DNA from: Microbacterium sp. LWO14-1.2
GTDB taxonomy: Bacteria > Actinomycetota > Actinomycetes > Actinomycetales > Microbacteriaceae
DNA length: 64,000 nt
Reading direction: 5' to 3'
NCBI RefSeq assembly: GCF_038397715.1
Contig: NZ_CP151633.1
Span: 496,001 to 560,000 of the forward strand
The notes under the pieces are model-generated. The model saw nothing but the letters and a program-made list of their open reading frames with translations, did not search any database and was not told the DNA's origin. The position numbers were made by a program, and so were the translations under genes. Below, piece by piece: positions 8,327 through 19,012 of this stretch (positions within the stretch are counted from its first letter, which is position 1; every line of letters begins with the position of its first letter).

Positions 8327-8332
8327 TACGGT
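8327..8332 (+). promoter_or_regulatory. -10 box of leaderless gene at 8340
   Basis: TACGGT, 7 bases before GTG 8340. This spacing, the same as in other genes here, selects GTG 8340 rather than GTG 8334. Confidence 0.55.
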
Positions 8333-8339
8333 AGTGCGA

Positions 8340-8951
8340 GTGCACTGGGATCGCCTGTTCGAAGACCTCGAGGGTCAGCTCGCCTCGGAGTGGGAGAGCG
8401 AGCGGGCGGCCCTCGATGCCGAGTCGGAGCGACTCCGCATCTCGCGCCTCGATCTCCGCGACCGATTGCGGATGCTGTGCGGCGCCGGAGCGTCGACCGT
8501 GATCGACGTCGCCTCAGGGGCCCGCGTGCGTGTGCGCCTCCGTGCCCTCGGCGCCGACTGGGTCGCGGCCGCCACGGTCGAAGCCGAAGGCGCGCGGCGG
8601 GCGCCGTCGACGAGGATCATCCCGCTGTCCGCGATCCGCTCGCTCGGCGTCGATCACGGACTGCTCCTCGCGAGCCTCGACGGCCCGGATGCCGAGGCTG
8701 TGGCGCTGCGCGAGCGGATGTCGCTCGGGTTCGTGCTGCGCGACCTGGCCCGCCGGCGCATCGCGGTGCGGGTCTTCCGCTCGGACGGGTCCGAACTGCA
8801 GGGGACGATCGATCGCGCGGGTGCGGATCACCTGGACCTCGCGCTGCATGACGCGGGCACCGCCCGGACGATCGCCGCTGTACGGGACTTCCGCGTCGTA
8901 CCCTTCGCGGCCCTGGACTCCGTGCAGATCGCCGGAGATCACATGCCGTGA
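8340..8951 (+). CDS. Conserved actinobacterial protein of unknown function
   Basis: A 203-residue soluble protein. The N-terminal third is a charged helix (HWDRLFEDLEGQLASEWE, then alternating Glu/Arg to about residue 50). The rest is beta-rich with two similar segments, near residues 53-85 (ASTVIDVASGARVRV) and 140-165 (IAVRVFRSDGSELQGTIDR), that look like small barrel modules. I do not recognise a named family and find no catalytic motif. GTG 8340 is chosen over GTG 8334 because TACGGT is 7 bases upstream. Its 3' end overlaps the convergent HTH gene by 13 bases. Confidence 0.75.
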   Translation: MHWDRLFEDLEGQLASEWESERAALDAESERLRISRLDLRDRLRMLCGAGASTVIDVASGARVRVRLRALGADWVAAATVEAEGARRAPSTRIIPLSAIRSLGVDHGLLLASLDGPDAEAVALRERMSLGFVLRDLARRRIAVRVFRSDGSELQGTIDRAGADHLDLALHDAGTARTIAAVRDFRVVPFAALDSVQIAGDHMP

Positions 8952-9217
8952 GCGCGAGAGGTACCCCACACCTCGGGGAAGCTCGCCTCGTTCGCCTGGC
9001 GCCAGAGCGCCATACGTCGTGCCTCCTCCGACTGCTCCGCGAGGTACTCGGTGAGACTCGTCTCCTCGACGCGCCAGCGAGCCGGGGACCCGAGACGCGA
9101 TCCGCGCAGTCGCCCCTGATAGACGAGCTCGATCACCTCGTCGATCTCGATGGAGAGCAGCTCGGCGACCTGCGCCGGCGCGAGGAAGCGCACAGCGGGC
9201 GGAGTCGAGTCGGGCAT
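8939..9217 (-). CDS. Helix-turn-helix DNA-binding protein (MerR/excisionase-like, BldC type)
   Basis: A 92-residue protein with a winged-helix motif near the N terminus: VRFLAPAQVAELLSIEIDEV followed by VYQGRLRGSRLG and RWRVEETSLTEYLAEQ. This is the layout of helix_turn_helix_17 proteins such as BldC and phage excisionases: a compact reader of DNA with no sensor domain. The ATG at 9217 has GGGAGGAG about 9 bases upstream. A short C-terminal helix follows (EEARRMALWRQANEASFPEV). It overlaps the convergent gene by 13 bases. No phage or integrase genes are nearby, so a chromosomal regulator is more likely than an excisionase. Confidence 0.82.
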   Translation of the reverse strand: MPDSTPPAVRFLAPAQVAELLSIEIDEVIELVYQGRLRGSRLGSPARWRVEETSLTEYLAEQSEEARRMALWRQANEASFPEVWGTSRAHGM

Positions 9218-9266
9218 GCCCCCATTCTCCTCCCGGCGCACGGACCCGCCACGAACACCGTCACGC

Positions 9267-9275
9267 TGTGGATAA
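9267..9275 (-). promoter_or_regulatory. Second perfect DnaA-box match
   Basis: TTATCCACA on the minus strand, inside the repeated 12-mer TGTGGATAACTC, about 40 bases before the SAF-domain gene. Confidence 0.45.
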
Positions 9276-9306
9276 CTCCGGGTCGACACCGCGCGGATCT
9301 GTGAGC

Positions 9307-9936
9307 ATGGCCCGCATGAACTCACACCCTCGGCCTCGTCGCGCGTTCTGGGGCGACGTCCGCTTCCTCGTCGGTCTCGGCATGATCGCGGCGTCGCTCG
9401 CCGGCGTCTGGCTGGTGGTCTCCTCGGCGGGCGCGACCACGCCGGTGCTGCAGGCCACGCGCACGATCGTCGAAGGAGAAGCCGTCGGGTCCGACGACTT
9501 CCAGGTCGTCGAGGTGAACCTGAGCTCGCTCACCGACCGCTATCTCGCGCCCCAGGACCTGGACGGCGGGTCCGTGGCATCCCGCACCCTCGCCGCCGAC
9601 GAACTCGTCCCGGACTCCGCTGTCGCGGACGCCGAGAGCCGGCGCACGACCACGATCGTGATCGAGACGGGCACCGCGGTACCGGGCGGCGTGGCCGTGG
9701 GCAGCCCGGTCGAGCTCTGGCAGTCTCGGATGCCGGAGGACGGCGCAGCCCCGGAGCCTCCGAGCATCCTCGTCGACGCCGCGACCGTCGCATCGGTCGT
9801 CGAGGACGAGGGCGTGCTCGCGTCCTCGGACGCGGGCGTCGAACTGGTGATCGAACGATCGGATGTCGCCGCCGTGCTCGCGGCGATCACCGGCGGCGCG
9901 AACCTGTCGATCGTCCCGATCGGCACCGCGCGATGA
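9307..9936 (+). CDS. SAF-domain membrane-anchored protein (CpaB/RcpC-like)
   Basis: A 209-residue protein with one N-terminal transmembrane helix (about residues 20-40, VGLGMIAASLAGVWLVV), then a SAF domain (TRTIVEGEAVGSDDFQVVEVNL, about 50-110) and a second beta-rich half. CpaB/RcpC proteins of Tad/Flp pilus systems have this layout. No pilin, TadA or TadB gene is present, so a pilus role is not supported by context. Start choice is uncertain: ATG 9307, ATG 9316 and GTG 9268 are all in frame; none has a strong ribosome binding site. It overlaps the next gene by four bases (ATGA), so the two products probably work together. Confidence 0.78.
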   Translation: MARMNSHPRPRRAFWGDVRFLVGLGMIAASLAGVWLVVSSAGATTPVLQATRTIVEGEAVGSDDFQVVEVNLSSLTDRYLAPQDLDGGSVASRTLAADELVPDSAVADAESRRTTTIVIETGTAVPGGVAVGSPVELWQSRMPEDGAAPEPPSILVDAATVASVVEDEGVLASSDAGVELVIERSDVAAVLAAITGGANLSIVPIGTAR

Positions 9937-11174
9937 CGTCCGTCGTCGTCGCGATCCCCGAGCCCCGCGCGTCCGCGCTCGTCGCGGAGCTGGAGCTCGA
10001 GGGCGTCGCTGCGTCCGTCGCGCCGGCCGGCGCTTCCCTGCCTCTGCCCGCGGGATGCCGCGCTGTACTCGTCCCTGCGCTCCGCGAGGTGCTCACGCCG
10101 GACTTCGTCGCGAACTGCGACCGTGCCGGCGTGCGCATCCTGCCACTCGGCGGTCGCGACAGCCGCGTGCTGGGCCGCTACGGACTGGCGGCCGCGCTGT
10201 CGAGCACCGCGAGCGGCTGGGAGGTCGTCGCCGCTCTGGAGACCGACGCGCCCCCGATCGAGGCGGCTTCCGGGCCGGCGGCCGCCCCTCACCGCGTCAC
10301 CGTCGTGTGGGGGCCGCAGGGCTCACCTGGTCGATCGACGATCGCCGTCCAGCTCGCCGTCGAGCTCGCGCGCCGTGGACGCAGGACGGCACTCATCGAC
10401 GCAGATACCGTCGCCCCGGCCACCGCCCTCCTCCTGGGCCTCGGAGACGAGTCCCCGGGGATCGCCGCAGCGTGCCGCCGAGCCGAGATGGGCGCGCTCG
10501 ACGACGCGGAGCTCACGCGTCTGGCGATATCGCTGCCGACGAGCGGCGGCACCGTCGACGTCCTCACCGGGATCAGTCGCCCCGGCCGGTGGGCGGAGCT
10601 CTCCTCGACGCGTGTGCGTTCGACCCTCGCCGTGAGTCGCGCCTGGGCCGAGGAGTGCGTCGTGGACGTGTCAGGCGCCCTCGACGCCGATGACGAGGCG
10701 ACCTTCGACGTGACGGGTCCGCGCCGTCACGCCGCCACCGTGGCCGCACTCGACGAGGCGGACGTCGTCGTCGCGGTCGCTGCGGCCGACCCGCTCGGCA
10801 TCAGTCGTTTCGTGCGCGATCACGCCGAACTCCGGCGACTCGCCCCGAGAGCGAGGATCCACGTCGTCGTCAACAAGGTGCGCCCCGGCCCCCTGGGCAT
10901 CGACGCCCGCGGACAGATCCGCAGCACGCTCGATCGCTTCGCCGGGATCACGGACGTCTCTTTCCTGCCGTTCGACCAGCGGGCGACGGATGCCGCGCTC
11001 CTGCACGCTCGACCGATCGCCGATGTCGCCCCGCGATCGACTCTCGTCTCCGCCATCAGACGCCTCGCCGCAGAGCTCGTCCCCGAGCCCGGCGCCGCTA
11101 CTGGCGATAGCTCGCGAGGAAGTTCCCGAGGCGCTCGACGGCTTCTGCGAGGACGCGCGGCTCCGGGAGCGTGA
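9933..11174 (+). CDS. ParA/MinD-like ATPase, CpaE-like, with Arg in the Walker A motif
   Basis: A 413-residue protein. The first 115 residues form a receiver-like domain without an obvious phosphorylation site, as in CpaE. The SIMIBI ATPase follows, with P-loop GPQGSPGRST (127-136), where Arg134 stands in place of the usual Lys; then IDADTVAPATALLLGL and the HVVVNKVRPGPLG segment near residue 310. Such proteins locate machinery at the membrane or pole. The stop overlaps the convergent aminotransferase gene by 77 bases, unusually long, so the Arg/Gly-rich last 25 residues may not be essential. It is coupled to the SAF-domain gene. Confidence 0.8.
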   Translation: MTSVVVAIPEPRASALVAELELEGVAASVAPAGASLPLPAGCRAVLVPALREVLTPDFVANCDRAGVRILPLGGRDSRVLGRYGLAAALSSTASGWEVVAALETDAPPIEAASGPAAAPHRVTVVWGPQGSPGRSTIAVQLAVELARRGRRTALIDADTVAPATALLLGLGDESPGIAAACRRAEMGALDDAELTRLAISLPTSGGTVDVLTGISRPGRWAELSSTRVRSTLAVSRAWAEECVVDVSGALDADDEATFDVTGPRRHAATVAALDEADVVVAVAAADPLGISRFVRDHAELRRLAPRARIHVVVNKVRPGPLGIDARGQIRSTLDRFAGITDVSFLPFDQRATDAALLHARPIADVAPRSTLVSAIRRLAAELVPEPGAATGDSSRGSSRGARRLLRGRAAPGA

Positions 11175-12324
11175 CGATGCGCAGGTGGTCGGGAGTGGCC
11201 CAGTTGAAACCGGTCCCCTGTACGAGCAGGATGTGCTCCGCCACGAGGAGGTCGTAGACGAGCTTCGCGTCGTCGCGGATCTCGTGGACGTTCGGATCCA
11301 GACGGGGGAACGCGTACAGCGCGCCCTGCGGCTTGACGCACGAGACTCCGGGAATCGACTCGAGTCCCTGCCACGAGATATCGCGCTGCTCATGCAGCCG
11401 GCCGGTGGGCGCGATCAGCGCGTCGATGGACTGCACCCCGCTGAGCGCGGCCTGCAGCGCGTGCTGGGCGGGCACGTTGGGGCACAGCCGCGTGGAGGCG
11501 AGGAGGTTGATCCCCTCGAGGAAGCCCTTGGCGTGCGCCTGCGGCCCGGTGATGACGAGCCACCCCGAGCGGTAGCCCGCGACCCGATAGGTCTTGGAGA
11601 GGCCGTTGAACGTCAGGCAGAGCAGGTCGGGCGCGACCGTCGCCGTGGGGATGTGCACGGCGTCGTCGAAGAGGATGCGGTCGTAGATCTCGTCGGAGAG
11701 AAGCAGGAGCTCGTGCTCGCGTGCGATCTTCACCATGCCCTCGAGGATCTCGCGCGAGTACACGACGCCCGTCGGGTTGTTCGGATTGATGATCACCATC
11801 GCCTTGGTGCGCGGCGTGATCTTCGACCGGATGTCCTCGAGATCGGGCTGCCACCCGTCGTTCTCGTCGCACAGGTAGTGCACCGGCGTTCCGCCGGCGA
11901 GGCTCGTCATCGCCGTCCACAGCGGATAGTCCGGCGCCGGGATCAGCACTTCATCGCCCTCATCCAGAAGCGCCTGCATGGTCATCGTGATGAGCTCGGA
12001 CACGCCGTTGCCGAGGAACACGTCCTCCGGGTCGAACCGCGGGAAGCCCTCGATCTGCTCGTACCGGCTCACGACCGCGCGGCGCGCGGAGACGATGCCC
12101 TTGCTGTCGCTGTAACCGTGGGCCGTCGGAAGCGCCGCGAGCATGTCGTGGACGATCTGGTGCGGTGCCTCGAACCCGAAGATCGCGGGATTGCCCGTGT
12201 TGAGCTTGAGGATCCGGTGACCCTCCGCCTCGAGCCGCGCCGCCTCGACGAGCGTGTTCCCACGGATCTCGTACAGGACGTTCTTGAGCTTCGACGACTG
12301 GTCGAAGTGGCGCGATGGTGTCAT
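11098..12324 (-). CDS. alaA: Alanine-type PLP-dependent aminotransferase
   Basis: A 408-residue fold type I aminotransferase. Motifs are NTGNPAIFGF near the N terminus, NPNNPTGVVY (about 179-188), and the PLP-lysine segment NGLSKTYRVAGYRSGW (about 243-258). The Arg of the C-terminal LRIVTLPEP binds the substrate carboxylate. AlaA-type enzymes interconvert pyruvate and alanine using glutamate; the segment order and FGFEAP.HQI start match that subgroup well. ATG 12324 lies 6 bases after TAGGCT with no Shine-Dalgarno sequence. The 3' end overlaps the convergent ParA-like gene. Confidence 0.9.
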   Translation of the reverse strand: MTPSRHFDQSSKLKNVLYEIRGNTLVEAARLEAEGHRILKLNTGNPAIFGFEAPHQIVHDMLAALPTAHGYSDSKGIVSARRAVVSRYEQIEGFPRFDPEDVFLGNGVSELITMTMQALLDEGDEVLIPAPDYPLWTAMTSLAGGTPVHYLCDENDGWQPDLEDIRSKITPRTKAMVIINPNNPTGVVYSREILEGMVKIAREHELLLLSDEIYDRILFDDAVHIPTATVAPDLLCLTFNGLSKTYRVAGYRSGWLVITGPQAHAKGFLEGINLLASTRLCPNVPAQHALQAALSGVQSIDALIAPTGRLHEQRDISWQGLESIPGVSCVKPQGALYAFPRLDPNVHEIRDDAKLVYDLLVAEHILLVQGTGFNWATPDHLRIVTLPEPRVLAEAVERLGNFLASYRQ

Positions 12325-12330
12325 CGGCCA

Positions 12331-12336
12331 AGCCTA
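12331..12336 (-). promoter_or_regulatory. -10 box of leaderless alaA
   Basis: TAGGCT on the minus strand, 6 bases before the ATG. Confidence 0.55.
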
Positions 12337-12342
12337 CAGCGA

Positions 12343-12382
12343 CGAGAGGAGGGCCAATCCTCACGGACTGGCCCTCCTCTCG
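12343..12382 (-). terminator. secA terminator
   Basis: A 14-base perfect stem (CGAGAGGAGGGCCA and its complement) around a 12-base loop, 20 bases after the secA stop and just before the alaA promoter. Confidence 0.85.
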
Positions 12383-12401
12383 CGGTGGTCTCGACCGCGC
12401 G

Positions 12402-15212
<2,811 letters not shown>

Positions 15213-15345
15213 AGATGTCATCTCCCTGTCGATGGGTCCCGCGCCGCCGCCCATCGGGCGGGGCACAAGGCATACCTTGTCATGTTACCGGGCCGTGACC
15301 TGCACGTCGCCTGCATGGCGCGCGGCATGCCCGTTTCCCGGTATG

Positions 15346-15351
15346 TATATT
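15346..15351 (+). promoter_or_regulatory. Probable -10 of the PadR gene
   Basis: TATATT in an otherwise GC-rich stretch (GTATGTATATTGG), 22 bases before the ATG, leaving room for a short leader containing AGGAGG. Confidence 0.5.
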
Positions 15352-15373
15352 GGTCGCGAGTCCAGGAGGTCCC

Positions 15374-15976
15374 ATGTCCGTGCGTCAGAGCCTGCTCGCG
15401 ATCCTCGCGCAGGGACCGTGTTACGGCTATCAGCTGCGCCACGAGTTCGCCCGGCGCACCGGGGCCGTGTGGCCGCTCAACGTCGGACAGATCTACAACA
15501 CCCTGGAGCGTCTCGAGCGCGACGGTCTCGTCAGCCGTGACGACGCCGACGCGCAGGGACACGTCTACTGGGAGATCACGCCCGCGGGTGCCGCGGAGGT
15601 CGCACTGTGGCTGTCGGGCCCCGCCGAGCGACCTGTCGCCCCGCGCGACGAGCTCGCGATCAAGGTCGCACTCGCGGCGACCCTGCCCGGCGCCGACGCC
15701 TCCTCCCTGATCGATGCCGAGCGCGCCGCTGTCGAGAGTCGTCTGTCCGGGCTGCGTCTGCTCCGCTCCTCACACGAGGATGGCGGCCCCGAGGATCTCG
15801 CGCACTCCCTGGTGCTGGACTCGATGATCTTCGCGGCCGAGGCGGAATCACGATGGCTCGAGCATGCCGGCGCCCGTCTCGCCGAGCATCCTCAGCACTC
15901 GCTCTCCCTCGCACTCGACGTCGATCGCCCCAAACGCGGTCGCCCGGTGCGTGTGGAGCGTGACGCCCTCGTCTGA
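15374..15976 (+). CDS. PadR-family transcriptional regulator
   Basis: A 200-residue regulator. The winged helix occupies residues 1-85 (SLLAILAQGPCYGYQLRHEF, VGQIYNTLERLERDGLV, and the wing VYWEITPAG), and a C-terminal helical domain (about 95-185) mediates dimerisation, as in PadR-s1/VirR-type members. ATG 15374 has AGGAGG 5 bases upstream. PadR proteins are usually autorepressors that respond to small aromatic or drug-like molecules and often control transporters. No transporter is adjacent here, so the target is not evident; the neighbour on the same strand is a coiled-coil protein. Confidence 0.9.
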   Translation: MSVRQSLLAILAQGPCYGYQLRHEFARRTGAVWPLNVGQIYNTLERLERDGLVSRDDADAQGHVYWEITPAGAAEVALWLSGPAERPVAPRDELAIKVALAATLPGADASSLIDAERAAVESRLSGLRLLRSSHEDGGPEDLAHSLVLDSMIFAAEAESRWLEHAGARLAEHPQHSLSLALDVDRPKRGRPVRVERDALV

Positions 15977-16026
15977 TCCCCGTTCGCCTGAAGCGGATGC
16001 ACAGCCACCCGCGATGCCCGGGAAAC

Positions 16027-16032
16027 TAGGAT
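16027..16032 (+). promoter_or_regulatory. -10 box of leaderless gene at 16040
   Basis: TAGGAT, 7 bases before ATG 16040. Confidence 0.55.
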
Positions 16033-16039
16033 CTGTGTC

Positions 16040-17374
16040 ATGGCTGGAATATGGGGCAGACGCAAGCGCGAACAGGAAGAACTCGCCGCACAGGATGCCG
16101 ATCTGGCACGTCGTGCCGAGCAGGCCCTCGTCGCGGCCGACGAGCGCATCCGCACGACCTCGGACGAGCTGGTGTTCGCTGAGGCAGAGCTCGGCGATTC
16201 GCTCACGAGCGACCTCCGCACGGCACTCGCCGCCGTGCGCACACACCTTCGCGAGGCGTTCCAGCTGCACCAGCTGAACCACGACGAGATCCCCGACACC
16301 CCTGAGGAGCTTCGCACGCGCAACGCACGCATCGTGCAGCTGTGCGACTGGGCGCAGGACCTCCTCGACGAGAAGACGGCCGATCTCGCGGAATCGGTCG
16401 CGAAGGTCCGGCGCGCTCCCGAGATCATCGCGCAGGTGCGAGCGGATGCCGCGGCGCTGAGCGAGCGCATCCCGCAGACGAATGCGACCGTCGCCCGTCT
16501 CTCGAGCCGGTACTCCGATTCGGCCATGCATCAGATCACGGCGAGCGCCGCGGAGGCGGAGCAGCTCATCGCGTTCGCCACGCATGGCGCCGACGTCTCG
16601 GAGCGCCGCCGCGAGGCGAAGCAGAACGAGGAGGCCAACCTCGCCCTGGAGACCGCGACCGAGGCGACCCGCCGAGCGTCCGCCCTCCTCGACGCAGTGG
16701 AGGATTTCGAGATCGAGGCGCTCCGCGCGGAGTCGACTCTCGCCGAGGTCGTGGCCGACTCGCGATCCGACCTGATCGCAGCACGGACCGCCCCGCAGGT
16801 CCCGGCCGTCGCGGCCGCCGTGACCGACCTGCAGAACGCACTCAGTGCTCTCTCCCCCGCGGGCTCGCCCGGCGACCCGTTCGCGGAGCTCTCGCAGCTG
16901 CGGGCTGCGAACACGGCCCTCGACGATGCGATCGCCACCGCCCGCCATCGCGCCGAGCACCCGCTCCCCAGCATCCAGCAGGTGCAGCACGCGATCGATG
17001 ACGCAGACCGCCAGCTGGGCGTGGCCCGCGGCCTCATCGCGGGTCATCGCGGCTGGATCGGCGCCGACGCCCGCACCCGCCTCGCCGAGGCCGAGCGCCT
17101 GCGCGTCGACCTCTCGGACCTGCTACCCGCAGAGGAGACGAGGGAACAGGCCCTCGCCGGCGCGCGCCGTGTGGCGCACCTCGCCTCCGAGGCGCTGCAG
17201 CTCGCGCAGCGCGACATCGACTCGTCCCGCCCGCAGGATCAGTGGGGCGGCGACGGCTGGGGCGGCGGTGGCGGCTGGGGCGGCGGCCGTCGCGGCGGAG
17301 GCGGCGGGGACATCGCCTCCGGCATCCTCGGCGGGCTCGTGATCGGCAGCCTGCTCGACGGGATGTTCGACTGA
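16040..17374 (+). CDS. Coiled-coil protein with glycine-rich C-terminal tail
   Basis: A 444-residue soluble, Ala/Glu/Arg-rich protein, predicted mostly helical. It opens with a basic MAGIWGRRKREQEELAAQ, continues in long heptad-like helices to about residue 390, then has a WGGDGWGGGGGWGGG stretch and a hydrophobic end, DIASGILGGLVIGSLL. The same combination of coiled coil, Trp/Gly-rich linker and terminal glycine-zipper helix is found at the C terminus of actinobacterial TPM-domain proteins, but no N-terminal TPM domain is visible here. The last helix could insert into or associate with the membrane. The gene appears leaderless and is followed by a strong hairpin. Function unknown. Confidence 0.78.
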   Translation: MAGIWGRRKREQEELAAQDADLARRAEQALVAADERIRTTSDELVFAEAELGDSLTSDLRTALAAVRTHLREAFQLHQLNHDEIPDTPEELRTRNARIVQLCDWAQDLLDEKTADLAESVAKVRRAPEIIAQVRADAAALSERIPQTNATVARLSSRYSDSAMHQITASAAEAEQLIAFATHGADVSERRREAKQNEEANLALETATEATRRASALLDAVEDFEIEALRAESTLAEVVADSRSDLIAARTAPQVPAVAAAVTDLQNALSALSPAGSPGDPFAELSQLRAANTALDDAIATARHRAEHPLPSIQQVQHAIDDADRQLGVARGLIAGHRGWIGADARTRLAEAERLRVDLSDLLPAEETREQALAGARRVAHLASEALQLAQRDIDSSRPQDQWGGDGWGGGGGWGGGRRGGGGGDIASGILGGLVIGSLLDGMFD

Positions 17375-17390
17375 CCGCTCGCGCCGCAGA

Positions 17391-17435
17391 CGCACAAGAC
17401 GGCCCGCTCCTCTCGGAGCGGGCCGTCTTCGTGCG
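17391..17435. terminator. Bidirectional hairpin between 16040 gene and hpf
   Basis: Arms of about 20 bases (CGCACAAGACGGCCCGCTCC and its near-complement) with a 4-base loop TCTC, between convergent stops. Confidence 0.87.
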
Positions 17436-17441
17436 TCGGGG

Positions 17442-18098
17442 CTACGAGGCGAGCGCCTCGGCGGGCGGCGCCGACGTCTCGAGCGCGATCACACCGTAGT
17501 CCCAACCCTTGCGCCGGTAGACGACGCTCGGGTGATCGGTGCGCGCATCGACGAAGAGGAAGAAGTCATGGCCGACGAGCTCCATGCGGTCGACGGCCTC
17601 CTCGACGGTCATCCACTCCGGATCGAAGCTCTTCGTGCGGATCACGACCGGCGAGTAGACCTCGTCCTCATCGCTCTGCACGGGGATGCTGCCCGTCGCG
17701 ACGGCGCGGAGCACGTCAGCCGAGGCGGGCTGCACGTCGATCCCCTCCAGAGCGCCGCTCTCCTTCTCGAAGTGAGCGCCGCGCGGGTGCTGGCGGCCGT
17801 CGACGCGCTTCTCCTTCGCGCGACGCAGCTGCTCCGCCATCTTGTCGACCGCGAGGTCGAAAGCGACGAACTTGTCGCCGTCGGTGGCCTCGGCGCGGAC
17901 CACGGGCCCCTTGCCGATCAACGTCAGCTCGACGGTCTCGTCGGGAACACGACCGTTGCGATACACGCGGTGCGTGACCTTCACGTCCAGGCGTTGCGCT
18001 CGCGCTGCGAACGTCTGGATCTTGGCGATCTTCTCCTCGACAACGGTTCGGAAGCGATCGGTGATACCCACTCCGACGCCGACGATGCTCGTTTCCAT
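17442..18098 (-). CDS. hpf: Ribosome hibernation promoting factor, long form
   Basis: A 218-residue protein with an N-terminal YfiA/HPF domain (about 1-105, METSIVGVGVGITDRF and the basic helix AVDKMAEQLRRAKEKR), a linker, and a C-terminal dimerisation domain (about 155-215, VVIRTKSFDPEWMTVEEAVDRM and HDFFLFVDARTD). Long HPF binds the 30S decoding region and pairs ribosomes into inactive 100S dimers in stationary phase or stress. AAGGAGG is 6 bases before ATG 18098. It sits between secA and comF as Rv3241c does in M. tuberculosis. Confidence 0.95.
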   Translation of the reverse strand: METSIVGVGVGITDRFRTVVEEKIAKIQTFAARAQRLDVKVTHRVYRNGRVPDETVELTLIGKGPVVRAEATDGDKFVAFDLAVDKMAEQLRRAKEKRVDGRQHPRGAHFEKESGALEGIDVQPASADVLRAVATGSIPVQSDEDEVYSPVVIRTKSFDPEWMTVEEAVDRMELVGHDFFLFVDARTDHPSVVYRRKGWDYGVIALETSAPPAEALAS

Positions 18099-18192
18099 TG
18101 CTGCCTCCTTGTCCCGGTCCACCCGGCCAAGGGCGGACCGTGGTCGCCTTGTGACCCCCCACCGTAGTCCGGTCGAGAGCGGATGTCACGGG

Positions 18193-18888
18193 TCACTTCC
18201 GCCGTGTCGGCGATGTATCGGATGTGAATCCGCTGTGCTTCCCGTGAAGAGGCGTGGCCGCCAGAGCGACCGCCGCCACCACCTCGAAGCCCGCCCGTTC
18301 GAGCACGGACGCTGCCTCATCGATGGTCGCGCCCGTGGTGACGACATCGTCGACCAGGACGACACGGGCTCCCACCCCGGGAAGGCGCGCTCGCACGCTC
18401 CCCTCGGCGTTGCGCGCACGCGCTGCGACGTCGAGCCCGCGCTGGTCGCGCCTCGCGCGCGAAGCGGACAGTGCCCGCAGCGGGCGCACACCCGCGCGGC
18501 GGATCAGCAGTTCGGGAACGCGGTAGCCACGACGCCGGAAGGCGGCTCTGGAGGTCGGCACCGGCACCACCGAGACACCCGATCCGGCGACGGACACCAG
18601 GACGGCGGCGAGCGCGATGCCCAGAGGACGCGCGAGGAGGGTCTCGCCGTCGTCCTTCATCCGTCGGATGCAGCGCGCCGCGACCCCCTCGTAGGTGAGC
18701 GCGGCACGCACCACACGTCCCTGCGGCGTGCGCACGTCGACCGGGGAAGCCTCAAGCCGCCCCCGGCACGGGTCGCACAGGAGCGTGCCGGGCTCCGCGC
18801 AGCCGGGGCACGTCCCCGACAGGAGGAGGGCGAGCGCTTCCCTCCCCAGGCTTCGAATGCCGGTCGCGACGACGGAGGGATCAGCCAT
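18193..18888 (-). CDS. comF: ComF-family phosphoribosyltransferase-like protein
   Basis: A 231-residue protein with an N-terminal zinc ribbon (CPGCAEPGTLLCDPCRG) and a PRTase fold carrying the PRPP loop VVLVDDVVTTGATI. ComF is a cytoplasmic protein involved in the single-strand DNA steps of natural competence in several bacteria; in actinobacteria its role is untested. The region around VVPVPTSRAAFRRRGY is the conserved ComF block. ATG 18888 was chosen because the zinc ribbon then begins about 25 residues in, as usual, although its ribosome binding site is weak. Neighbour order lpqB-comF-hpf matches Rv3244c-Rv3241c. Confidence 0.88.
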   Translation of the reverse strand: MADPSVVATGIRSLGREALALLLSGTCPGCAEPGTLLCDPCRGRLEASPVDVRTPQGRVVRAALTYEGVAARCIRRMKDDGETLLARPLGIALAAVLVSVAGSGVSVVPVPTSRAAFRRRGYRVPELLIRRAGVRPLRALSASRARRDQRGLDVAARARNAEGSVRARLPGVGARVVLVDDVVTTGATIDEAASVLERAGFEVVAAVALAATPLHGKHSGFTSDTSPTRRK

Positions 18889-18970
18889 TCGCCGATCATG
18901 ACCCGACCTGCGGCCCGGCGTGGAGCTGGATCGCCCAGCCCGTCGATGCCTGTGGAGCACTCCGCCTCAA

Positions 18971-18992
18971 GCCGCCTCTGTGCAGAGGCGGC
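18971..18992 (-). terminator. Hairpin after lpqB
   Basis: GCCGCCTCTG and CAGAGGCGGC, a perfect 10-base inverted repeat with a 2-base centre, between the lpqB stop and the comF start. It probably ends the mtrA-mtrB-lpqB transcript. Confidence 0.65.
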
Positions 18993-19012
18993 GTGAAGGT
19001 CATCCGTGGCGC

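Noticed and set aside
8939..9217. The small HTH gene as a phage excisionase marking an integrated element.
   Set aside because: No integrase, att repeat or phage gene is nearby and the region follows normal chromosomal gene order.
8292..9275. Two DnaA boxes as a replication origin.
   Set aside because: Only two boxes nearly 1 kb apart, with coding sequence between them and no dnaA/dnaN genes or AT-rich unwinding region.
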